Positions 44,943-55,408 of a stretch of DNA of 64,000 nt are shown piece after piece. Each line of letters starts with the position of its first letter. Position 1 is the first letter of the stretch. The stretch comes from Rummeliibacillus suwonensis (GTDB lineage Bacteria > Bacillota > Bacilli > Bacillales_A > Planococcaceae), in NCBI RefSeq assembly GCF_007896435.1, contig NZ_VCBL01000001.1:2815269-2879268 (forward strand). Direction: 5' to 3'. The notes under the pieces are model-generated. The model did no database searches, was not told the origin of the DNA, and was given only the letters and a program-made list of their open reading frames with translations. The position numbers and the translations under genes are program-made.

Positions 44943-45037
44943 AAAGCTAAATAATTGAACTTATGGAACTATAATAAAAAAATCCGAACTACTGTGAAAT
45001 TCTGGTTAGAGTTTCGTTTCATAGTTCGGATTTTTAT
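44943..45037. terminator. Dispersed terminator repeat, copy 2
   Basis: It shares AAAGCTAAATAATTGAACTT and the hairpin AAATCCGAACTA.../ATAGTTCGGATTTTT with 9393-9495. On the minus strand the stem is followed by seven T, so it terminates the 45072 gene. Confidence 0.8.
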
Positions 45038-45071
45038 TAGCTGAAATACTTTCGCCTCAGCGTCTTTTGAA

Positions 45072-46652
45072 TTAGTTGTACATTTGAACGAGTGAACCAC
45101 TAATCCAGACTTTTTTGGTGGTGCCTGGTTTGTAGATTTGGTACCATACGTTTTTATTTTTATCTTTTTTTGTGACGAATTTGTTTCCTGTTTTCACCAA
45201 TTTAACAGGTGTGTTTTTCTTGACGGATGCTACTTTTGTATATTTTGTATCAGCACCAGCTCTTAGGTTTGATCCATCACTTGTTGTGAAGGCTAGGTTT
45301 TCGACTGCAATTTGATCACTGCGGACCCATGCCTGTTTGCCGCTATAACTAATCCGATACCAGCGAACCGCTTTACCGCTTGTGTTTTTGAAATCGCGGA
45401 CGTCCGTGTGATAAGCCTTTAGTGTGATAGATTTCCCTTTTTTATATGTGCCATAGTGCGATGAATAGATATAAGGCAAGCTATAGACCGTCGCACCTGT
45501 CGTAATATTGACTTTCGCTGTAATCGCTGATGGCATGGCACGATATTGTTCTGGCTGTGCCTTTGATGACGGAATGACGTTATCGTATTCCTTTGGTGCT
45601 GGGAATACTTTTGTACTTGCACTTTTTTTGCTGTAATAGGAACTGCTATATGGTTTCATTTGCTTCATCAGGTTGGCGATCTTTTCACTCCAGCCTTTAT
45701 CTGTCGCATATTTGACGTTCATACCCAGTAGTGTTGGCCCGTTATAGTAAGCACCTGTTTTTGTTAGATAATCTTGATAAATTTTGTAGATATATGCACT
45801 TAAGCCATCTTTCCCTGTTGGGAAATATTTTGCACATGTTAACGCGCATGTGTCATATGCTTGGTAGCCAAAATAGTTGTTTTTGTATTGTGCGATGGTC
45901 GAGCTGCCCCATCCCGTTTCTAGAATGGCATGTGCAAACATAAATTGTGCGTTGATGCCTGCTTCATTTTGCAATGTGATAAATGTTGGTGCTAGTTTAT
46001 AAAGGATGTTGTTTGGTAATTTTCCTTTACTTAATAAAAAGGTCTGCATTTCCTTCGCTGTCATATTAGATGTTTTTCGAAGGTTCAGTGCGATATATGG
46101 ATTTGTTTCGATATTTGTTGCTGAAATCCAAACTTTTTTGCCACTTAGTGTTCCTTGATACCAAGTTGCTGTCCCTATTTTTTCGGTACGGACTATTTGA
46201 AATGTTTTTGCGCGATAGTTACTTAATGTGTACTTTTTGTTTTTGGTGCCGCCCCATGGTATGTCATAAGCTGTTCCTGATCCCGATATGTATGCAATGG
46301 ATTTTTTCGTGTTGAGGAGCGTACGTTTATTGCGCTTTAAGTCGCCTGAAGCAACCCAACCTATTTCTTTAGAACCTTGGTAAAGTTGGTAATACGTTGT
46401 TTTGCCGATTTTTGTTTTACTTTTTGCGTAGTAGGCTCGCCCTGTGTAGGTTGTGTTCGCCAATTTAAATTTATTTTTATCATCAGGACTTTTGTAGATT
46501 TTATCAACTTTGGATTTGATGTGCGCAATCTCGTTGATTTTTGTTTTGACAAAAGATGTTGATTCTTTTGCAGAGACTTGTCCATTTGTGATGTAAATCG
46601 CTGCTAATAGGATTGAGAGAATCAAGCCTATACGTTGAATACTGGTTTTCAT
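45072..46652 (-). CDS. Secreted glucosaminidase with SH3-type modules
   Basis: The preferred start is ATG 46652, preceded by GGGGAG; an upstream in-frame ATG at 46679 would put nine charged residues before the signal peptide. About 526 residues: signal peptide (RIGLILSILLAAIYITN), two SH3/GW-like modules (to about 190), and a GH73-like glucosaminidase domain at about 200-345 with the catalytic Glu in FMFAHAILETGWGSSTIAQ, then two C-terminal SH3 modules. It parallels the 877-residue enzyme at 38562 in domain order and motifs but lacks the expanded N-terminal modules. It would act on peptidoglycan outside the cell. Confidence 0.88.
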   Translation of the reverse strand: MKTSIQRIGLILSILLAAIYITNGQVSAKESTSFVKTKINEIAHIKSKVDKIYKSPDDKNKFKLANTTYTGRAYYAKSKTKIGKTTYYQLYQGSKEIGWVASGDLKRNKRTLLNTKKSIAYISGSGTAYDIPWGGTKNKKYTLSNYRAKTFQIVRTEKIGTATWYQGTLSGKKVWISATNIETNPYIALNLRKTSNMTAKEMQTFLLSKGKLPNNILYKLAPTFITLQNEAGINAQFMFAHAILETGWGSSTIAQYKNNYFGYQAYDTCALTCAKYFPTGKDGLSAYIYKIYQDYLTKTGAYYNGPTLLGMNVKYATDKGWSEKIANLMKQMKPYSSSYYSKKSASTKVFPAPKEYDNVIPSSKAQPEQYRAMPSAITAKVNITTGATVYSLPYIYSSHYGTYKKGKSITLKAYHTDVRDFKNTSGKAVRWYRISYSGKQAWVRSDQIAVENLAFTTSDGSNLRAGADTKYTKVASVKKNTPVKLVKTGNKFVTKKDKNKNVWYQIYKPGTTKKVWISGSLVQMYN

Positions 46653-46899
46653 TTTTGGTCTCCCCTTCTTTCCGTCCATCCTTATAAGATTATTGTATAG
46701 GAATAATTCTTCCAGGTGAACGGGTATTTCAGACTAGTTCTGAAAAGTTTTGAGAATTATACATAACTATTTTTGCCAAGAACGCTCTTTTTTAATATCT
46801 TTTTCTGAAAAAAATGCATTTTAGTGACGAATTATAGCTTTTTGAATGAATAGTTGGGGGATGGTTGTGGAGAGATAGGAAGGGAGGGGACTTAAATTA

Positions 46900-47310
46900 T
46901 TTGGTTCGTGGATACAATTTGTTTTTCCGTGGATGGGAGGGGATATTTCGTAGATGGAGCCCTTTCTTTCGTGGATTGGGGGTCTGCTTCCGTGGATGGA
47001 AGCGCTCCTTCCGTGGATTGGATTTCTTCTTCCATAGATGGAACCTCTCCTTCCGTGGATTGGATTTCTTCTTCCATGGATGGAACCTCTTCTTCCGTGG
47101 ATGGAATCTCCTTTCCTTGGATTGGACCCTTTTTCCGGGATTGGATCTCTCCTTCCATGGATGAAACGTCTCCTTCCGTGGAGTGAATCTCTCCTTCCAT
47201 GGATGGAACCTCTCCTTCCATGGATGGAATCTCCTTTCCTTGGATTGGACCCTTTTTCCGGGATTGGATCTCTTCTTCCATGGATGAAACCTCTCCTTCC
47301 GTGGATTAGA
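46900..47310 (+). repeat. Type-1 21-bp tandem array upstream of NERD gene 1
   Basis: About 18 units of roughly 21 bp, consensus TTCCGTGGATGGAACCTCT plus CC or TC. It starts with the shared terminal block GTTCGTGGATACAATT followed by GTTTTTCCGTGGATGG, after GACTTAAATT. Some units are 18 bp (CCGGGATTGGATCTCTCC). Because 21 is a multiple of 3, several frames stay open on both strands, giving Met/Glu-rich, Pro/Trp-rich or Arg-rich pseudo-proteins without signal or ribosome site. Confidence 0.92.
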
Positions 47311-47561
47311 ACTTGTTTCTCGTAAATAGAAGTGTTGAATTTTTTCTAAGCACATTTATTTGTCAAAAAATTTTCATAATTTCTATAAAAAATGAACGAA
47401 ATTGGATTTTGAATGACTTTTATAATATTTTTACATCATTTTTAATTAATTTAATCAAAATATTATTATTTTAGATTATTCATTATTAATTTCGGTTTTG
47501 CATAAAAATTGGCTCCTCTATATAATTCTATTTAAAAAATAGAAGCGATGGAGGGGATTTC
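47311..47561. other. Upstream region of NERD gene 1
   Basis: AT-rich 250 bases with no repeat units. It should hold the promoter of the NERD gene and separates it from the left array. Confidence 0.5.
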
Positions 47562-48512
47562 TTGATTGGTAAGGCTTTTTCTGAAACACATTACTTGGAT
47601 GCATTAGATAGGATGATTCGACGGCTTTCGACATTAAATCCGAAGCGAGAAGCATTAATAGATGAGTATAACCGTATTCAGGCCGGGGATTTTGGTGAGA
47701 AGGTCGTGATAGAAGTATTGGAACAGCTTCAACTTCCTTATCATTTTTATGTATTTCACAATCTTTCTTTATTGCTAGAAACGCGTGTCCAATTTGATGT
47801 TTTGTTTTTGACTGCATATTATATCATCATTTTAGAAGTTAAAAATATTAAAGGGACTGTTGTATTAAGGCAAAATCCAAGCCAACTCGTCCGAACATTA
47901 CCTAATGGAGAAGTTAATGTGTTTAACAGTCCGGAGCCCCAGCTAGAAGAATATATGTATCAACTCAAAAATTTCTTTTTGAATAAGGGATTGAACATCC
48001 CCATATATGGCGCAATAGTTTTTCCTTTTACATCAAGTTTCATCGAGCAAAATTCTAACAAAACAACAATTCTGCGGAAAAATGAATTGAAATCTTTTAT
48101 ACGAAATATACCTGTAAATACTGAGTCTATAACTGACAATGATCTAGAATCTTGTAAAAACTATTTTTTGAGTCATCATAAAGATTTTAATCCATACCCA
48201 TTAATTGATCGATATAATATTTTACGCAAAGATATACTAAATGGAGTTTTTTGCGAAAAGTGTGGGAAAGTCGGCATGCGGAGGATTCCTCGTTATTGGG
48301 TATGTCCAAGTTGCAATCATAAGAGTACAGATGCTCATAAGAAAGCAATATATGATTATTTGCAAATAATTAATAATTCTATTACTAATACAGAATGTCG
48401 AGAATTTCTTGGCATCCGTAATCCAAATCAATCTTATAGAATGATACAAAATATGAACTTAATAAGGGTGGGGAAAAATAGATGTGCTAAGTATATGCTT
48501 CATGATCGGTGA
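47562..48512 (+). CDS. NERD-domain protein with C-terminal zinc ribbon, copy 1
   Basis: This 316-residue protein has a NERD (nuclease-related) domain at about 45-165: an AGDFGEKVVIEVLEQL helix, then VQFDVLFLTAYYIIILEVKNIKG with the D...E-x-K pattern of restriction-like nucleases. A zinc ribbon follows at about 228-255 (CEKCGKVGMRRIPRYWVCPSC), then a helical tail with a winged-helix look. The start is TTG 47562 with GGAGGGG upstream. The paralogue at 59857 aligns end to end and also starts at TTG. It is enclosed by type-1 tandem arrays in the same orientation. NERD proteins may bind or cut DNA; the array repeats are an obvious candidate target, but this is inference. Confidence 0.85.
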   Translation: MIGKAFSETHYLDALDRMIRRLSTLNPKREALIDEYNRIQAGDFGEKVVIEVLEQLQLPYHFYVFHNLSLLLETRVQFDVLFLTAYYIIILEVKNIKGTVVLRQNPSQLVRTLPNGEVNVFNSPEPQLEEYMYQLKNFFLNKGLNIPIYGAIVFPFTSSFIEQNSNKTTILRKNELKSFIRNIPVNTESITDNDLESCKNYFLSHHKDFNPYPLIDRYNILRKDILNGVFCEKCGKVGMRRIPRYWVCPSCNHKSTDAHKKAIYDYLQIINNSITNTECREFLGIRNPNQSYRMIQNMNLIRVGKNRCAKYMLHDR

Positions 48513-48615
48513 TATGTTTTATAGGAATATTAGGAATATCAGTTGGATTAGGTATGAGGAATGGGATGGTTGTAGAGAATGGAGAAAGTGAATAGGACGA
48601 CTTAAGTTGTTGTGT

Positions 48616-49145
48616 TCGTGGATACAATTTGTTTTTCCGTGGATGGGAGGGATTCTTTCGTGGATGGAACCCTTTCTTCCGTGGATTGAGGGTCTTCTTC
48701 CGTGGATGGCACCCCCTCTTCCGTGGATTGGATTCCTTCTTCCATGGATGGAATCTCTTCTTTCGTGGATGGGATCTTTTTCCGTGGATGGAGCCCTTCT
48801 TCCGTGGATGGAATCCCTTCTTCCGTGGATTGGAACCCTTCTTCCGTGGATTGGAACCCTTCTTCCGTGGATGGAATCCCTTCTTCCGTGGATTGGAACC
48901 CTTCTTCCGTGGATGGAATCCCTCCTTCCGTGGATGGAATCCCTCCTTCCGTGGATGGAATCCCTCCTTCCGTGGATGGCACCTCCTCTTCCGTGGATTG
49001 GATTCCTTCTTCCATGGATGGAATCTCTTCTTTCGTGGATGGGATCTTTTTCCGTGGATGGAGCCCTTCTTCCGTGGATGGAACCTCTCCTTCCGTGGAT
49101 GGAACCTCCTCTTCCGTGGATGCCCCCTCCTCTTCCATGGATTTT
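48616..49145 (+). repeat. Type-1 21-bp tandem array downstream of NERD gene 1
   Basis: About 25 units of TTCCGTGGATGGAATCCCTTC type. It begins with the same terminal block as the other type-1 arrays (GTTCGTGGATACAATT then TGTTTTTCCGTGG), after GACTTAAGTT. A segment of about 115 bp at 48700-48815 is repeated almost exactly at 48970-49085, 270 bases later, so the array grew by multi-unit duplication. Two units are 18 bp. Open frames across it on both strands are by-products of the 21-bp period. Confidence 0.93.
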
Positions 49146-49179
49146 CAATAAATTAAAGGCAGATAAAAAAACTACACCG

Positions 49180-49208
49180 CCAATTGTTAGATAGCGTCTA
49201 ACAATTGG
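49180..49208 (-). terminator. Terminator of the GT4 gene
   Basis: CCAATTGTTAGA pairs perfectly with TCTAACAATTGG around TAGCG; on the minus strand GGTGTAG and seven T follow. Confidence 0.85.
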
Positions 49209-49243
49209 GGTGCAGTTTGCAACTGAGGCTGTTTTTTAACTTT

Positions 49244-50791
49244 CTATAGAAGCGGTTTTTGCATGTTTTCGGCAATGGTTTGTTCGATTAGTTTGTGCCA
49301 TTGGTTGTAGTAGGTTTCTGGTGTGTATGATTCTTGGATCAGGTTAAAGGCGTTATCGCCCATTCGTTCGGCATCTGTTGGGTTTTCTAGTAGACGTTTG
49401 ATGCGATCGGCTAGGGCTTCGATGTCACCGTTTGGTACGAGATAGCCCGTTTCGCCGTCTTTGATGACTTGAGCTGGACCATAGTTGATTTCGTAGCTGA
49501 CCACTGGTGTACGATTAGCGAACGATTCAAGCATCACTAGGCTGAATCCTTCTGCTGTGGATGTCACGAGTGAAACAGCTGAGTTGGCGAATACTTCATC
49601 GGTTCGGTTCGTATAGCCTTTTAGTTTTACACTGCGATTTATTTTTAATTTTTTAATCAGTTTTTTGAGTTCTTCTTCTTCTTCGCCTGCTCCATAGATT
49701 TCCAGCTTGGCGCCTGGTACATCGCGCGCTACTTCTAGGAAAGCTTCGATGGCCTGATCGATCCGTTTTTCTTTGGCATAGCGAGCTACCATGGACACAA
49801 GGAGTGGATCTTTTTCAACTTTTACGACTGGTATATCTACACAGTTCGGGATGACGTGGATATTGCCACGATTACCGATTTCTTTGTGTAGGTCGAGTTG
49901 TTGCTGTTCCGTTAATACGACGACTGGATAACCTTGTGGAATAATATCCAAAATCGACTGTACGGCTTTTCGATATGGGCTTCCAAGTGTATACGGTTGT
50001 TCGAAATGATTGGAATGGAGCATGAAAATTTTGAATGCTAAATCATCATCCATATTGATCACACGCTCTGCGGTTGCTGCTCCGTCAACGATGATCACAG
50101 GTTTTACGACTTCTGTTCGGCATAATTCTTCTAACCAGAACGTATGGAATTCTCTACGGTTGGCAAAGTCCAGCACTTTTTTATGTGTCGGCTCGAACAA
50201 ATAGATATGTTGTTGTTTCCCCGTTTGGTGGTTGAACCACATCGTTAAAAAACAAAATCCGTCCGGTGTGAAGTAGCGTTCTTGGTTTTTTTTGTTGTTT
50301 GCCGGATGATACAATGTTTCGCGAATTTTATAGCCCTGTGGATGATATTCTTCGCGACGAATACGAACACGATTTTCATCGAAATAATCAATAAATTTCA
50401 GGATGCCATCGTTGTCCCATTGTTTATATTTGATATAAGTTCCATTCCTGAAATAACGTGCAAAATAGTCTCCGTCTTGTACCCAGTAATCCTCTTCATA
50501 TTTTTTGATATTTTGTGCGTATTGTTCTTTTTGTTCACTTGTAACCTCTTTTGAAGAAAATTGTTCACGGTAATAGTCGTAGACGTTTATGATTTTGACA
50601 TCTTGTTTTAGCTGACCTGTTGCGCGTAATTCTGCTTCAATTTCAGGGTAATTCATTTTAAAATCCATTGTTAGAAGGACTGAACAATAGTCTTGGTTTG
50701 AGAATAGTCCAGAACGGCGAAGCATGACTTTGTTGACGCCGCCTTTTTCAACATCCATATCCCATGCAGTCATAAATATGGTTCTTTTCAT
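49244..50791 (-). CDS. TagE-like glycosyltransferase (GT4)
   Basis: About 515 residues. The N-terminal half has a TagE-type substrate domain (TAWDMDVEKGGVNKVMLRR, then YFRNGTYIKYKQWDNDG and YFTPDGFCFLTMWFN). The C-terminal half is a GT-B fold with SMVARYAKEKRIDQAIEAF near 335, LEIYGAGEEEEELKKLI near 370 and the donor-site motif EGFSLVMLESFANRTPVVSY near 430. Relatives glucosylate poly(glycerol phosphate) teichoic acid. I chose ATG 50791; the in-frame GTG at 50803 would be only 2 bases from AAAGG. It precedes the tagGH export genes on the same strand and fits wall-polymer decoration. Confidence 0.82.
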   Translation of the reverse strand: MKRTIFMTAWDMDVEKGGVNKVMLRRSGLFSNQDYCSVLLTMDFKMNYPEIEAELRATGQLKQDVKIINVYDYYREQFSSKEVTSEQKEQYAQNIKKYEEDYWVQDGDYFARYFRNGTYIKYKQWDNDGILKFIDYFDENRVRIRREEYHPQGYKIRETLYHPANNKKNQERYFTPDGFCFLTMWFNHQTGKQQHIYLFEPTHKKVLDFANRREFHTFWLEELCRTEVVKPVIIVDGAATAERVINMDDDLAFKIFMLHSNHFEQPYTLGSPYRKAVQSILDIIPQGYPVVVLTEQQQLDLHKEIGNRGNIHVIPNCVDIPVVKVEKDPLLVSMVARYAKEKRIDQAIEAFLEVARDVPGAKLEIYGAGEEEEELKKLIKKLKINRSVKLKGYTNRTDEVFANSAVSLVTSTAEGFSLVMLESFANRTPVVSYEINYGPAQVIKDGETGYLVPNGDIEALADRIKRLLENPTDAERMGDNAFNLIQESYTPETYYNQWHKLIEQTIAENMQKPLL

Positions 50792-51000
50792 TAGAAAATT
50801 CACATCCTTTTGCGATATGTAAATGGTAAATGAAGAGGCTAGGACAAGACCTCATTGAAAATGAATAAACTATATGAAATCAAATTTATAAGCCTTGCTT
50901 TAATACAGTTCTATCTTCAAGACTTGTGCTAAAATCGATTAGTTTTCAACTTATGTCCTAGCCGATCATTAATTATATGGTAAATATTCAGATTTTTGTT

Positions 51001-52661
<1,661 letters not shown>

Positions 52662-53334
52662 TTCGTTTCTTTCCTCAATTCATATATTGAATTTGTTCTG
52701 AACTAGTAGTTTTGTGTTTTTTTATTAGTATAGCTAATTTGGTAACTTTTCATAACCTTTCTATTAGTTATGATATTTAGTTATGATATTTTTGAAAGAA
52801 ATAGTAAGATTTCTTTGGATTTAGCTCTATTGTTTTAGGCGAGTTTTTTCATTGGTCTGTTTTCTAACGCCTTTTAACACTTCTGAACGTTTCTTAACAT
52901 AAAACGTTACTTTGCATTTTATGTTTCATATACTTTATTTTCAATATGATATCGTTTCAAATGAAGCTTTTTTTAAGTGATTTGTTGGTACCTATAGAAA
53001 AACACTTCACATAGTATAACATATTAGTGGAAAATATTCCGAGCGTGTGATGAGAGTTTTTTAATAGTTACGAGAAATTGAATTTTGGGATAAAGCATAG
53101 ATAATGGATCAGTAATGGAAATCTTAATATCGTAAAATTGATGTGATTCAAATGATTTTCTGGTTGTGAGTTGTTTTGGATTATTTGCTTTTTTATGCAA
53201 GTAGAGTATTGAGGTTTTTAGGCTGATTTTTTGTGAAAGAATCCTAAGTGCATTGGATATTTTATTTCTGAGGCTGAATGGTTGAGTTTTGGATGGATTT
53301 GATGGGATTTTAGTTGGATTTTAAGACTTAAAAT
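52662..53334. other. Long AT-rich intergenic region
   Basis: About 670 bases with the tagGH promoter region. A near-duplication TAGTTATGATATTTAGTTATGATATTTTTG lies around 52764-52790 (each copy about 13 bases). A minus-strand frame at 53218-53466 runs into the array and is not a gene. Confidence 0.55.
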
Positions 53335-53336
53335 TT

Positions 53337-53605
53337 TCCGTTCGTGGATACAATTCGTTTTTCCGTGGATGGAACTCCTTCTTTCGTGGATGGAGCCTCT
53401 CCTTCCGTGGATTGAACCTCTTCTTCCGTGGATTGAACCTCTTCTTCCGTGGATGAAACCCTTCATCCGTGGATTGGATTTCTCCTTCCGCGGATGAAGC
53501 CTCTTCTTCAGTGGATAGAACCCTTTCTTTCGTGGATTGGGCTCCTTCTTTCGTGGATTGGGTCCCTTCTTCCGTAGATAGCCCCACCTCTTCCACGGAT
53601 AGATT
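53337..53605 (+). repeat. Type-1 21-bp tandem array (no NERD gene adjacent)
   Basis: About 12 units of TTCCGTGGATTGAACCTCTTC type, beginning with the shared terminal block GTTCGTGGATACAATTCG then TTTTTCCGTGGATGG, after GACTTAAAATT. It ends within the terminator region of the next gene. More diverged than the arrays at 46.9 and 48.6 kb. Confidence 0.9.
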
Positions 53606-53614
53606 TCTCATAGG

Positions 53615-53642
53615 AAAAGCCCACCAATCTTGGCGGGCTTTT
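53615..53642 (-). terminator. Terminator of the glycerophosphotransferase gene
   Basis: AAAAGCCCACC and GGCGGGCTTTT form a symmetrical hairpin usable from both sides, directly beside the array. Confidence 0.85.
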
Positions 53643-53647
53643 AGGAA

Positions 53648-54817
53648 TTATTTTCCGAACACTTGGTTTACGACACGTTCTGTTGCTTTGCCGTCTTCCC
53701 AAACGCAGAATTTTTCGTTAAAGCGGTCGAATTGCGCTTGTGAATAGTGGCCTTCTTTTAGGGCACGTCCAATTTCTTCAAATAGGTCTGCTTCGTTCTG
53801 AACAATTTTACCTGGTGCATCCGCTTCGATGTCGATGTAGAAGCCACGGAGACGATCGCGATAATCTTCTAAATCGTACATATAGAAGATGATTGGACGA
53901 TTTAAGATAGCATAGTCAAAGAATACGGATGAATAGTCTGTGATCAACAAATCACTGATTAAGTATAGGTCTGCTATATCATAGTAGTTTGAAACATCTT
54001 TGATGAAATCACCGTATTGACTGAAATCAAAGTTTTCAGATACAAGATAGTGCATACGTGCCAGTAGTACGAAATCATCACCGTATTGATCTTTTAATTT
54101 TTGAATGTCAAATTGGAATTGGAATTTGTATTTTCCTCTTTGGAAGAATTGGTCATCACGCCATGTCGGTGCGTAAAGGACGATTTTCTTATCATCTGGA
54201 ATATTGAGCGACTTGCGGATTTTTGCAATTTTCGCTGTATCTTCGTTTTGTAATGCGTCATTACGTGGATAGCCCGAATCAATCATTGTTCCATTGAAAT
54301 GGAATGCCCGTGCAAGAATTTCATGTGTGTATGGGTTAGGGGCTACTAAATAGCTCCAGTTTTTAGATTCAGCTTTGATATTCTTACGATATTTTTTTGT
54401 TTTTGTACCTGGCATATGCACTTCTTCAATGTCTGTTCCTAGCTTTTTAAGTGGCGTACCATGCCATGTTTGAAGATAGGTCGTATCCTTTGGTCGCGTC
54501 ATCCATTTTGGATAGCGTACATTATTCACCCAATATTGAGCGCGCGGGAAAGTGAATAACCATTTTAATGTGAAACGTTTCATATAAGGAACGCCTAATT
54601 CTTGGAACAAAGGGATACTATCCTTAGCAACACTCCAAATAAGTTTGTATTCTGGATTATGTTCCTTCATATATTCATATATCGCGCGTGGATTATCGCT
54701 GTAGCGTTTTCCGTGAAAACTTTCGAAAATAACTAAGTTTTTTATACGCGGCGCTTTTCGACCTATAAATCGAAAGGCTTTACCAAAATACTTTCTAAAT
54801 GTTTTATTTTTCAACAT
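53648..54817 (-). CDS. CDP-glycerol glycerophosphotransferase (TagB/TagF family)
   Basis: This 389-residue peripheral membrane enzyme has the family landmarks: FESFHGKRYSDNPRAIYEY near residue 30, YLQTWHGTPLKKLGTDI near 130 (catalytic His), DSGYPRNDAL near 185, VLYAPTWRDDQF near 210 and LLITDYSSVFFDYAIL near 290. It adds glycerol phosphate from CDP-glycerol to a teichoic acid chain or primer. Its length matches TagB and the catalytic part of TagF, so I cannot say primase or polymerase. It carries a basic N-terminus. It lies divergent from the fusion enzyme at 55409, whose N-terminal third is a paralogue. Confidence 0.9.
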   Translation of the reverse strand: MLKNKTFRKYFGKAFRFIGRKAPRIKNLVIFESFHGKRYSDNPRAIYEYMKEHNPEYKLIWSVAKDSIPLFQELGVPYMKRFTLKWLFTFPRAQYWVNNVRYPKWMTRPKDTTYLQTWHGTPLKKLGTDIEEVHMPGTKTKKYRKNIKAESKNWSYLVAPNPYTHEILARAFHFNGTMIDSGYPRNDALQNEDTAKIAKIRKSLNIPDDKKIVLYAPTWRDDQFFQRGKYKFQFQFDIQKLKDQYGDDFVLLARMHYLVSENFDFSQYGDFIKDVSNYYDIADLYLISDLLITDYSSVFFDYAILNRPIIFYMYDLEDYRDRLRGFYIDIEADAPGKIVQNEADLFEEIGRALKEGHYSQAQFDRFNEKFCVWEDGKATERVVNQVFGK

Positions 54818-55408
54818 TATCTTTTCACTCTTTCATATGGTATTAAAAAGTTGCATCAAAATGAAAACCTCATTGATGGGGAGGAAGTATTATTATATGT
54901 AAAAATTTAATCTGCCAATTATCATAACATAGTTGATGACGTCCATCAATCCTTAAGAGACGGTAATAGCAACGTTTCAATTCGTATATATTGCCTTTTA
55001 AAAGGCGATAAGCGGACATACTCATGTCATTTAAATGAAGATATTTTATTCCTCAAAGTTCCTTACAAGGCAACCCATATAGCTTAGGTAGAGACCACTG
55101 AAAAAATCTATTGATCTCCCATATATAATGAAAATCAATTTTTTAAATCCCCAAAATGAAAGAGCAGATAGATTTTTGTCAGCAAAAGGACATACTAAGT
55201 TTTTCACTGTCCTCAGTTAGATCGAGGTGCAATTGCCTGTATAAGGTCGTTTCGTTCAACTAACACTAATAGTAGGTCGAAGAAAAACGCCACTGTGTGA
55301 AGTTTCGCTTATAATAAAGAATATATGCTACCAACTATCTATTTTGCCAGCCTAAAAAAAATGCTACTATACGATAGGTATAGTTTTTAGTAAACGAGGT
55401 GATCTCCA
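54818..55408. other. Divergent promoter region of two wall-polymer genes
   Basis: About 590 bases without a gene between the glycerophosphotransferase and the fusion enzyme. It includes the unusually long ribosome site GAGGTGATCTCC before 55409. A TTTTAAAAGGC palindrome-like stretch occurs near 54990-55005. Confidence 0.55.

Noticed and set aside
46892-47355. Open frames across the type-1 array (Met/Glu-rich, Pro/Trp-rich and Arg/Lys-rich proteins)
   Set aside because: The 21-bp period keeps several frames open on both strands at once; none has a ribosome site, signal or codon-position bias. They are by-products of the repeat.
48519-49194. Five overlapping repeat 'proteins' of 149-209 residues at the second type-1 array
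   Set aside because: Same reason: all frames open simultaneously on both strands, with array edges rather than start signals setting their ends.
54818-55408. Riboswitch or T-box upstream of the fusion enzyme
   Set aside because: No conserved T-box or known riboswitch sequence and no terminator hairpin before the start; only a long divergent promoter region.
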